Below are positions 5,971-12,644 of a DNA stretch of 35,446 bases, in pieces. The DNA is from CAZYXZ01 sp964651395 (GTDB lineage Bacteria; Actinomycetota; Actinomycetes; BP-191). Under the pieces are notes generated by a model. That model made no database searches, was not told the DNA's origin, and was given only the letters and a program-made list of their open reading frames with translations. The position numbers were made by a program, and so were the translations under genes. The DNA lies in the NCBI GenBank assembly GCA_964651395.1, contig CAZYXZ010000028.1:1-35446 (forward strand), read 5' to 3'. Within the stretch, counting starts at the first letter, position 1. Each line of letters opens with the position of its first letter.

Positions 5971-8163
5971 CTAGAGCTTCTCCACGGGGGCGTAGCGCAG
6001 CAGCAGGCGCTTGGTGCCGACCTCGGGGCCGAAGCTGACCGTCGCCTCGGCCGACTCCCCCATCCCCGCGGTGGCCACCACGACGCCGAGGCCGAACGCG
6101 TCGTGGCTCACGCGGTCGCCGGGCGCGAGGGAGACCACCGGCCGCAGCCCGGGCGCCCCCTTCCGGCCGTAGCCCCCGCCGGCCAGCTTGTTGGCGACCG
6201 TCGCCATGGCCGGCTCCGCGCGCCCGGTCCACTCGACCAGGTCGGGGGGGATCTCCTCCAGGAAGCGCGACGCCGGGTTGTACGACGTCTGCCCCCACGC
6301 GCTGCGGACGACGGCCCGCGAGAGGTAGAGCCGCTCGCGGGCCCGCGTGATCCCGACGTAGGCCAGCCGGCGCTCCTCCTCGAGCTCCTTCGGGTCTCCG
6401 AGCGAGCGGATGTGCGGGAAGACGCCGTCCTCCAGCCCGGTCAGGAAGACGACCGGGTACTCGAGGCCCTTCGCGTTGTGCAGCGTCATGAGCGTGACGA
6501 CCCCGGCCGCCGGGTCGAGCGCGTCCACGTCGGCGACCAGCGACACCTGCTCGAGGAACGCCGCGAGCCCCTCGCCGGGCAGCCGCTCCTCGAACTCGCG
6601 GGCGACCCCGACCAGCTCCTGGAGGTTCTCGATGCGTCCGGCGTCCTCCAGCAGGTCGCTGGCCTCGAGCTCGGCCAGGTAGCCGCTGCGGGCGAGCACC
6701 TGCTCGAGGATCTCCGCGGGACCCGTGCCCGCCTGCGCCAGGGCAGTGAGCCCGGCCATCAGCGTGTTGAAGCCCTGGATCGCCGTGACCGCCGCGGGGT
6801 TGATGCCCGGCGCCTCCTCGCAGCGCAGCAGCGCGGCGGCGAAGGTGATCCGCTCGCGTGAGGAGAGCCCCTCGACGCAGCCCTCGGCCCGCTCCCCGAT
6901 CCGCCGCTTCGGCACGTTGAGGATGCGCCGCAGCGAGACGGTGTCGTCGGGGTTGGCCAGCACCCGCAGGTAGGCCAGCGCGTCGCGCACCTCGCGGCGC
7001 TCGTAGAAGCGCACGCCGCCGACGACGCGGTAGGGCAGCCCTACCCGGACGAACACCTCCTCGAAGACCCGGCTCTGCGCGTTGGTCCGGTAGAAGACGG
7101 CGACGCTGCCCGCGGGGACGCCGTCCTCGTCGGCGAGGCGGTCCACCTCCTGCGCGACGAAGGCCGCCTCGTCGTGCTCGTTCTCCGCGACGTAGCCCTG
7201 CAGCTTCGCGCCCTCGCCGGCGTCGCTCCACAGCCGCTTCGGCTTGCGGTTGGGGTTGCGCGTGATGACGGCGTTGGCCGCGTTGAGGATGTTCTGCGTC
7301 GACCGGTAGTTCTGCTCGAGCAGGACGACGGTGGCGTCGGGGTAGTCCTCCTCGAACGCCAGGATGTTGCGGATGCTCGCGCCGCGGAACGCGTAGATCG
7401 ACTGGTCCGCGTCGCCGACGACGCACAGCTCTGCGACATTCCCGTCGCCAGTCACCCCTACTAACTCCCGGATGAGCACGTACTGAGCGTGGTTGGTGTC
7501 CTGGTACTCGTCGACGAGCACGTGGCGGAAGCGCCGCCGGTAGTGCTCGGCCACGTCCGGGAAGACGCGGAGCAGGTCGACGGTGGTCATGATCAGGTCG
7601 TCGAAGTCGAAGGCGTGCGCCTCGCGCAGCCGGCGCTGGTAGAGCGCGTACGCCTCCGCGATGGTCTTCTCGTGCACCGTGCTCGCGCGGTCGGCGTAGG
7701 TCTCGAAGTCGATGAGCTCGTTCTTCGCGTTGCTCACCTGCGCGGCCAGCGAACGGGCCGGGTAGCGCTTCGGGTCGAGGTCGAGGTCGCGGACGCAGAG
7801 CTGCATCAGCCGCTGGCTGTCGCCCTGGTCGTAGATGGAGAACGTGGACTTGAAGCCGAGCCGCTTGGCCTCGGCGCGCAGGATGCGCACGCACGCGGAA
7901 TGGAACGTCGAGACCCACATGAGCCGCGCGCGCGGGCCGACCAGCCCGGCGACCCGCTCCTTCATCTCCCCTGCGGCCTTGTTGGTGAAAGTGATCGCGA
8001 GGATCTCGCCGGGATGGACGCTGCGCTCGGCGAGCAGGTAGGCGATCCGGCTGGTCAGGACGCGGGTCTTGCCCGACCCCGCGCCGGCCACGATGAGCAG
8101 GGGGCTGCCCTGGTGCGTGACGGCGACCCGCTGCTGCGGGTTGAGGTCGTCGAGAAGGGCCAT
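5971..8163 (-). CDS. pcrA: ATP-dependent DNA helicase PcrA/UvrD
   Basis: A superfamily 1A 3'-5' DNA helicase for repair, replication restart and displacement of RecA or RNA polymerase. At 730 residues it is of normal length with all motifs: Q motif NPQQRVAV, Walker A GAGSGKT (27-33), Ia ITFTNKAAGEM, II VLVDEYQDTN, III GDADQSIYAFRGA, IV LEQNYRSTQNIL, V TLHNAKGLEYPVVF and VI YVGITRARERL. The C-terminal tail, from GDRVSHDAFGLGVV, is the Tudor-like module that contacts RNA polymerase in PcrA proteins. A TAGACT -10 box stands 10 bases before the ATG, so the mRNA has almost no leader. The stop is back to back with that of the M23 gene, with no terminator between them. Confidence 0.98.
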   Translation of the reverse strand: MALLDDLNPQQRVAVTHQGSPLLIVAGAGSGKTRVLTSRIAYLLAERSVHPGEILAITFTNKAAGEMKERVAGLVGPRARLMWVSTFHSACVRILRAEAKRLGFKSTFSIYDQGDSQRLMQLCVRDLDLDPKRYPARSLAAQVSNAKNELIDFETYADRASTVHEKTIAEAYALYQRRLREAHAFDFDDLIMTTVDLLRVFPDVAEHYRRRFRHVLVDEYQDTNHAQYVLIRELVGVTGDGNVAELCVVGDADQSIYAFRGASIRNILAFEEDYPDATVVLLEQNYRSTQNILNAANAVITRNPNRKPKRLWSDAGEGAKLQGYVAENEHDEAAFVAQEVDRLADEDGVPAGSVAVFYRTNAQSRVFEEVFVRVGLPYRVVGGVRFYERREVRDALAYLRVLANPDDTVSLRRILNVPKRRIGERAEGCVEGLSSRERITFAAALLRCEEAPGINPAAVTAIQGFNTLMAGLTALAQAGTGPAEILEQVLARSGYLAELEASDLLEDAGRIENLQELVGVAREFEERLPGEGLAAFLEQVSLVADVDALDPAAGVVTLMTLHNAKGLEYPVVFLTGLEDGVFPHIRSLGDPKELEEERRLAYVGITRARERLYLSRAVVRSAWGQTSYNPASRFLEEIPPDLVEWTGRAEPAMATVANKLAGGGYGRKGAPGLRPVVSLAPGDRVSHDAFGLGVVVATAGMGESAEATVSFGPEVGTKRLLLRYAPVEKL

Positions 8164-8173
8164 GGAGAAGCCC

Positions 8174-8179
8174 AGTCTA
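8174..8179 (-). promoter_or_regulatory. pcrA -10 box
   Basis: TAGACT on the minus strand, 10 bases before the pcrA ATG, matches the actinobacterial TANNNT consensus. It directly adjoins the terminator hairpin of the upstream protease gene, so the -35 region must lie inside that hairpin. Confidence 0.5.
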
Positions 8180-8180
8180 A

Positions 8181-8216
8181 AGCGCAGGGCCGACCGAAAT
8201 CGGCCGGCCCTGCGCT
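8181..8216 (-). terminator. Intrinsic terminator of the secreted protease gene
   Basis: AGCGCAGGGCCG (8181-8192) pairs perfectly with CGGCCCTGCGCT (8205-8216). After one A/C mismatch the stem continues with CCG/CGG around an AAAT loop. In the minus-strand transcript the stem is followed by TTTAG. It begins 10 bases after the protease stop and separates that gene from pcrA. Confidence 0.8.
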
Positions 8217-8226
8217 CCAGTGACTG

Positions 8227-9060
8227 CTAGATCAGGGGCCCGGTGAAGGCCTCGGTGCCGGGGACGAGGGTCAGCCCGGCCGGCCCGCCGTGGGAGGCCG
8301 CGTAGGCCATGACCCGCGCCAGGTCGCTGACGTTGTTGCTCAGCGGGAAGGGCAGGACGGCCACGGTGGACAGCACGCCGATGCCGTTGCCGCTGGCGTC
8401 GAGGAACGCGCTGCCGGAGTCACCGGGGATGCCCGGCGTCGCCGTCCAGACGGTGTGCGACCAGCCGCCGCCGATGTCGCCGAGGCTGACGCCCTGCTTC
8501 GGGCTGGTGTCCTGGAGGCCGAAGCGCAGCCCCGAGTTGCCGTAGGACAGGACGGTGTCACCGACCTGCTGCGCGCCGCCCACGCCGACCGGCCCGCCCC
8601 AGAACGGGATGGACGGGTTGACCGTGCCGAGGTCCGCGGAGTGCACGCGGATCAGGGCGAAGTCGTTGTACGAGCACGCGTTGGCGTTGGTCTCGCCCGC
8701 CGCCTGCATGCGGACCCAGGACGAGTAGACGATCGTCCCGTCGTTGCCGGTGCCCAGGTCGACGGCCGTGCCTTCGGGCAGGGTGCCCGCAGTGCAGCCG
8801 TTGGTGGCCGTGTTGCCGTCGGTGCCCGCGCAGTGCGCGGCCTGGCCGATGTACACAGCGCCCGCGCTGTCGGTGAAGACGTAGTTCGCGGTGCACTGGC
8901 TGCCGGCGGTGAAGGTCTGGATGCCGGGGTGGATGGCCGCCGTGTCGGCGGGGGCCCAGACCGGGGCCGCGGTGGCCGGCGTGGCGCCGGTCAGGGCCAG
9001 CGCGGCGGTGAGGGCCACCGCGATGCCGGTGGTGCGCTTGAGGAGCGGTACTGCTCGCAT
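8227..9060 (-). CDS. Secreted trypsin-fold (S1-like) serine protease
   Basis: A 277-residue exported protein. The signal peptide is about residues 1-32 (MRAVPLLKRTTGIAVALTAA, then an ATAAP-type cleavage site). The chymotrypsin-fold triad is visible: His76 in GQAAHCAG, Asp133 in NDFALIRV and Ser215 in PGDSGSAFL. Cysteines at 57/77 and 89/129 could form disulfides. No propeptide resembling alpha-lytic protease is evident, so it is nearer to the simple S1 proteases of actinomycetes. The ATG at 9060 has AGGAG 8 bases upstream. A perfect 22-bp palindrome stands 36 bases upstream of the start, and a strong terminator follows, so the gene is probably its own transcription unit. The protein substrate is unknown. 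Confidence 0.88.
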   Translation of the reverse strand: MRAVPLLKRTTGIAVALTAALALTGATPATAAPVWAPADTAAIHPGIQTFTAGSQCTANYVFTDSAGAVYIGQAAHCAGTDGNTATNGCTAGTLPEGTAVDLGTGNDGTIVYSSWVRMQAAGETNANACSYNDFALIRVHSADLGTVNPSIPFWGGPVGVGGAQQVGDTVLSYGNSGLRFGLQDTSPKQGVSLGDIGGGWSHTVWTATPGIPGDSGSAFLDASGNGIGVLSTVAVLPFPLSNNVSDLARVMAYAASHGGPAGLTLVPGTEAFTGPLI

Positions 9061-9096
9061 CCAGGGGTCTCCTGACGCTCAGTGCTGGGTGTTGGC

Positions 9097-9118
9097 CCTA
9101 GGAGCGGTCGCTCCTAGG
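9097..9118. promoter_or_regulatory. Perfect 22-bp palindrome between divergent genes (candidate operator)
   Basis: CCTAGGAGCG (9097-9106) and CGCTCCTAGG (9109-9118) are perfect inverted arms with a 2-base centre. Within it CCTAGGAG recurs as a direct repeat at 9097 and 9113. The site lies 37-58 bases upstream of the protease start and 103-124 bases before the PIG-L gene. No gene reads into it, so it is not a terminator; a regulator site is most likely (inference). Confidence 0.55.
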
Positions 9119-9220
9119 AGTCCGGAGCGCCCTGCCCGCTGTGCGCGACCGGGAAACCTCGTCCCGCTCGGGAAGGATGTCGCGTGCGTGGTGTTGAGTC
9201 GGATGAGACAGGAGGTACCC

Positions 9221-9937
9221 GTGGCGGACGAGCTGCAGGTCGAGCGTGTGCTGGTGGTGACGGCGCACCCCGACGACGTCGACTTCGGAGCGGCCGGCAC
9301 GGTCGCCACCTGGACGAAGGCGGGCATCGAGGTCGCGTACGCGATCGTCACCAACGGCGACGCCGGCGGCTACGACCCGAGCGTCTCCCGGGTCGCGATG
9401 GCCGAGCTGCGGCAGGAGGAGCAGCGCGCCGCCGCGGCCGAGGTCGGCGTCACGGACGTGCGCTTCCTCGGCTACCCGGACGGCCGCGTCGAGGTGAGCT
9501 TCGACCTGCGCCGCGCCATCAGCCGCGAGATCCGCGACGTGCGCCCGCAGCGGGTCGTCACGCAGTCACCGCAACGCAACTTCGCGCGCATCCAGGCCAG
9601 CCACCCGGATCACCTCGCGACGGGCGAGGCCACGCTCTGCGCCGTCTACCCCGATGCACGCAATCAATTTGCTCACCCCGAGCTGGCTGAAGCCGGTCTC
9701 GAACCATGGATAGTCCCCGAGGTCTGGATGATGGGTACGCCGACGCCTGACACGTGGGTCGACGTGACCGACGTGTACGACCGCAAGGTCGCGGCGCTAC
9801 AGGCGCACGCGAGCCAGATGCCCGGCGTGCCGGACCTCGACGGGCTGCTGCGGCAGTGGCTCGGCTTCCAGGCCAGTGCGGCGGGTCTGCCCGAGGGCCG
9901 GCTGGCCGAGGCCTTCCAGGTCCTGCACATCACCTGA
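9221..9937 (+). CDS. PIG-L family deacetylase (LmbE-like)
   Basis: A 238-residue zinc-dependent N-acetylglucosamine deacetylase-fold protein, full length for the family. The metal and catalytic motif AHPDDVDFGAAG is at residues 15-26, and the second histidine motif HPDH is near residue 128. In actinobacteria such enzymes include mycothiol pathway enzymes (MshB, Mca) and antibiotic or glycan deacetylases; the HPDDVxF form is closer to the general or BshB-like branch than to MshB/Mca. It is cytosolic, with no signal peptide. The GTG at 9221 follows GGAGG (9211-9215). The gene stands alone, so the substrate is open. Confidence 0.88.
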   Translation: MADELQVERVLVVTAHPDDVDFGAAGTVATWTKAGIEVAYAIVTNGDAGGYDPSVSRVAMAELRQEEQRAAAAEVGVTDVRFLGYPDGRVEVSFDLRRAISREIRDVRPQRVVTQSPQRNFARIQASHPDHLATGEATLCAVYPDARNQFAHPELAEAGLEPWIVPEVWMMGTPTPDTWVDVTDVYDRKVAALQAHASQMPGVPDLDGLLRQWLGFQASAAGLPEGRLAEAFQVLHIT

Positions 9938-9950
9938 GCGCCGCGCGGCG

Positions 9951-9956
9951 TACCGT
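9951..9956 (+). promoter_or_regulatory. -10 box of a leaderless small gene
   Basis: TACCGT lies 6 bases before the ATG at 9963, with no ribosome site between, which is the geometry of a leaderless actinobacterial transcript. Confidence 0.45.
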
Positions 9957-9962
9957 TGTCGC

Positions 9963-10295
9963 ATGGGAAGCGAGCGGCCCCACCCCACGCGCTACAGCAT
10001 CACGCTGGGCCAGCTGACCGGGACACATCACCTGCCGCTGGTCGACACCGGCGAGCACGAGGACGGCTGGCAGCCGCCGCCCGGCGCTCCGGTCGCGTAC
10101 GTCGCCGAGCCGCCCAAGGAGGCGCACAGCGGCTACACCCCGGAAGGCGCGATCGAGGCGTTCGGGGCGTTCGCCGCGTCGGTGACCCGGACCGATGCGC
10201 CGAGGGAGCGACGGCTCGGCCGCGTGTTCACGTTCGTGATGCTGCTGCCGTTCGTCACGGCGATCGTCGCGCAGCTGTATCGCCTGTTCGCCTGA
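9963..10295 (+). CDS. Small C-terminally membrane-anchored protein of unknown function
   Basis: A 110-residue protein with no recognised family. A polar N-terminal part holds GQLTGTHHLPLVDTG and a Pro-rich segment, and a single hydrophobic segment lies at the C-terminus (about 89-107, VFTFVMLLPFVTAIVAQLY). It would therefore be tail-anchored with its bulk in the cytoplasm. A TACCGT box 6 bases before the ATG supports the start and a leaderless message. Its stop lies 2 bases from the stop of the convergent acyl-CoA dehydrogenase gene. Confidence 0.7.
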   Translation: MGSERPHPTRYSITLGQLTGTHHLPLVDTGEHEDGWQPPPGAPVAYVAEPPKEAHSGYTPEGAIEAFGAFAASVTRTDAPRERRLGRVFTFVMLLPFVTAIVAQLYRLFA

Positions 10296-10297
10296 GC

Positions 10298-11404
10298 TCA
10301 GGGGCCGGGCAGGTCCACGAGCTCGGCCAGCGCGGCGCGGTGGCGGTCGGCGGTGCCGAGGGCGAGAGACGAGCTCTTCGCCCGCTTGAGGTACAGGTGC
10401 GCGGGGTGCTCCCAGGTGAAGCCCATCCCGCCGTGCATCTGCACGCACTCGTCGGCGGCGTGCACCGCCAGCGCCGAGCAGTGCGCCGCGGCGACGGCCA
10501 CGCCGATGGCGGTGTCCGACTGGTCCGGCGTGCTGACGCAGGCCGCGGCGTAGCGCGCGACCGCGCGGGCCTGCGTGATCGAGACCCAGAGCTCCGCGAG
10601 CCGGTGCTTCAGCCCCTGGAACGAACCGATCGGCCGGCCGAACTGGTAGCGGTTCTTGAGGTGCTCGACGGTCATCTCGAGGCAGCGCTCGGCCTGACCG
10701 AGCTGCTCCGACGCCAGCATCGCCGCGCCGACGTACAGCGCGATCGCCACGGCGTCCTCGGCCACCTGCCCCGACCCGATGCGCTCGCCCGCCGTGCCGG
10801 CGAACGTGACGTCGCCGAGAGCGCGGGTCAGGTCGAACGGTGCGACGCGTTCGCGCTGCGTCGCGCCGGCCTCGACGACGTAGAGCGCCGCGCCGTCGGC
10901 GTCGACGGCCGGCACCACCAGCAGGTCGGCGTACGGCGCGTCGACGACGCTCGTCACCGTGCCGGTCAGGGCATCGCCCTCGGCCTTCACGCTGCCGGGA
11001 AACGGGTCGCCCGCCGCCGACGTCAGCGGTACGGCGAGGGCGGCGGTGCGCTCCCCGCTCGCGACGGAGGTCAGCGCGGCCTCGCCCTCCGACGCCAGCA
11101 TCGCCGTCGTCGCCAGCACCGCGCTGCCGAGGAACGGCACCGGCGCGAGAGAGCGGCCGAGCTCCTCGGCGACGATCGCCAGCTCGTGGAACGAAGCACC
11201 GTGGCCGCCGTGCGACTCCGGCACGTGCAGGCCGGCGACGCCGACGTCGGACGCGAGCGCGCGCCACAGGTCGACGTCGTAGGGCTCGTCGGTCTCGCAC
11301 CGCGCGAGCACCGCCGACTGCGGGCAGCGGTCCTCGAGCAGGGAACGGAGGCTCGCGCGCAGCTCCTCCTCGTGCTCCGTGTAGAGCAGGTTGGGGGCGC
11401 TCAC
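10298..11404 (-). CDS. Acyl-CoA dehydrogenase, second subunit of a coupled pair
   Basis: A 368-residue flavin-dependent acyl-CoA dehydrogenase-fold protein of fatty-acid, steroid-side-chain or related acyl-CoA oxidation. Visible family segments are VAGLHVPESHGGHGASFHEL near the N-terminus, NRYQFGRPIGSFQGLKH near the middle of the C-terminal helical domain, and QMHGGMGFTWEHPAHLYLKR near the end. The central barrel is short and lacks the usual GxGSD motif. The GTG start overlaps the stop of the preceding dehydrogenase gene (GTGA, 11404-11401), so the two are translationally coupled. In mycobacteria such adjacent unequal pairs form alpha2beta2 enzymes; that is the likely arrangement here (inference). 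Confidence 0.92.
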   Translation of the reverse strand: MSAPNLLYTEHEEELRASLRSLLEDRCPQSAVLARCETDEPYDVDLWRALASDVGVAGLHVPESHGGHGASFHELAIVAEELGRSLAPVPFLGSAVLATTAMLASEGEAALTSVASGERTAALAVPLTSAAGDPFPGSVKAEGDALTGTVTSVVDAPYADLLVVPAVDADGAALYVVEAGATQRERVAPFDLTRALGDVTFAGTAGERIGSGQVAEDAVAIALYVGAAMLASEQLGQAERCLEMTVEHLKNRYQFGRPIGSFQGLKHRLAELWVSITQARAVARYAAACVSTPDQSDTAIGVAVAAAHCSALAVHAADECVQMHGGMGFTWEHPAHLYLKRAKSSSLALGTADRHRAALAELVDLPGP

Positions 11405-12582
11405 CTCGGCAGGTCCTTCCAGGCGACCTTCGTGTCGACGCGCGGCTCGGCCGGGAGGCCGAGGACGCGCTCGGCGACGATGTTGCGCAGGATCTCCGAC
11501 GTGCCGCCCTCGATCGAGTTCCCCTTGGCGCGCAGGTACGTGTACGCCGGTGCGCGGCCGTAGAAGTCGATGCGGCTGGGTCGCTTGAAGGCGTAGTCGT
11601 CGTAGCGCAGCCCGTCCTCGCCGGCGAACTCCAGCGAGAGGCCGGAGATCTGCTGGTTGAGCCGCGCGAAGGCGAGCTTCGCCGCCGAGCCCTCCGGTCC
11701 CGGGTGCCCAGCCGCGAGCTGCTGGCGCAGACGCTCGCCGGTCAGGCGGGCCACCTCCGCGTCGACCCAGGACCGCAGCAGCGCGTCGTGCATCGCCGGC
11801 GTGCGGCGCTCCGGATGCGCGCGCCAGGCCTTGGCCAGCGGGCCGATCATCCCGCCTTCGCGCGGCATCGCGCCGCCGCCGATGGAGACGCGCTCGTTCA
11901 TCAATGTCGTCGTCGCGACACTCCACCCGTCGCCGACCTCGCCGAGGCGCAGGTCGTCGGGCAGCCGTACGTCGGTCAGGTAGACCTCGTTGAACTCCGC
12001 TTCGCCGGTGATCTGGCGCAGCGCGCGGACCTCGATGCCCGGTGCGGTCATGTCGCAGATGAAGTAGGTCATGCCGCGGTGCTTGGGGACGTCCGGGTCG
12101 GTCCGCGTCACGAGGATGCCCCAGCGCGCCTCGTGCGCGATCGACGTCCACACCTTGTGGCCGTTGACCACCCACTCGTCGCCGTCGCGCACCGCCCGCG
12201 TCCCCAGTGCTGCGAGGTCGGAGCCCGCGCCCGGCTCGCTGAACAGCTGGCACCAGACCTCCTCGCCGGTCCACAGCGGCCTGAGGTAGCGGCGCTTCTG
12301 CTCGTCGGTGCCGAACGCGAGGATCGTCGGCGCCGCCATGCCGAGCCCGATGCCGATCCGCTCGGGGCGGTTGCTCGGCGCGCCGGCCTTTGCGAAGGCC
12401 TGGTCGACGGCGGGCTGCAGCGTGCGCGAGAGCCCGAGACCGCCGAGCCCCTCGGGGTAGTTCACCCAGGCCAGACCGGCGTCGAACCGGGCGCGCAGGA
12501 AGTCGAGCGGCTCGCCGGCGGCCGGGTCGTGGTCGGCGAGGAAGTCCTGGACGCGTTGAGAGAGCTCCGCCGCTGTCGTCAT
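11401..12582 (-). CDS. Acyl-CoA dehydrogenase, first subunit of a coupled pair
   Basis: A 393-residue acyl-CoA dehydrogenase. The flavin and substrate motif CQLFSEPGAGSDLA is followed by VNGHKVWTSIAHEA. The C-terminus keeps EGGTSEILRNIVAERVLGLP, the FAD-binding end typical of active FadE proteins. It would oxidise an acyl-CoA to the 2-enoyl-CoA in the cytosol and pass electrons to ETF. The ATG at 12582 is supported by a TAGGCT box 7 bases upstream (leaderless). The downstream gene overlaps by 4 bases. The pair resembles the heteromeric FadE/ChsE-type dehydrogenases of steroid users, but no other steroid gene is in view. Confidence 0.94.
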   Translation of the reverse strand: MTTAAELSQRVQDFLADHDPAAGEPLDFLRARFDAGLAWVNYPEGLGGLGLSRTLQPAVDQAFAKAGAPSNRPERIGIGLGMAAPTILAFGTDEQKRRYLRPLWTGEEVWCQLFSEPGAGSDLAALGTRAVRDGDEWVVNGHKVWTSIAHEARWGILVTRTDPDVPKHRGMTYFICDMTAPGIEVRALRQITGEAEFNEVYLTDVRLPDDLRLGEVGDGWSVATTTLMNERVSIGGGAMPREGGMIGPLAKAWRAHPERRTPAMHDALLRSWVDAEVARLTGERLRQQLAAGHPGPEGSAAKLAFARLNQQISGLSLEFAGEDGLRYDDYAFKRPSRIDFYGRAPAYTYLRAKGNSIEGGTSEILRNIVAERVLGLPAEPRVDTKVAWKDLPR

Positions 12583-12589
12583 GGGCGGC

Positions 12590-12595
12590 AGCCTA
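12590..12595 (-). promoter_or_regulatory. -10 box of the acyl-CoA dehydrogenase operon
   Basis: TAGGCT on the minus strand, 7 bases before the ATG at 12582, fits TANNNT with a leaderless start. Confidence 0.45.
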
Positions 12596-12644
12596 GGACT
12601 CCGCCGATGCAGGTGCGCGGCGAGCCGGCGCCGAAGGGTGCCCC

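Noticed and set aside
9097..9118. Terminator reading of the 22-bp palindrome
   Set aside because: Both flanking genes read away from it, so there is no transcript to terminate.
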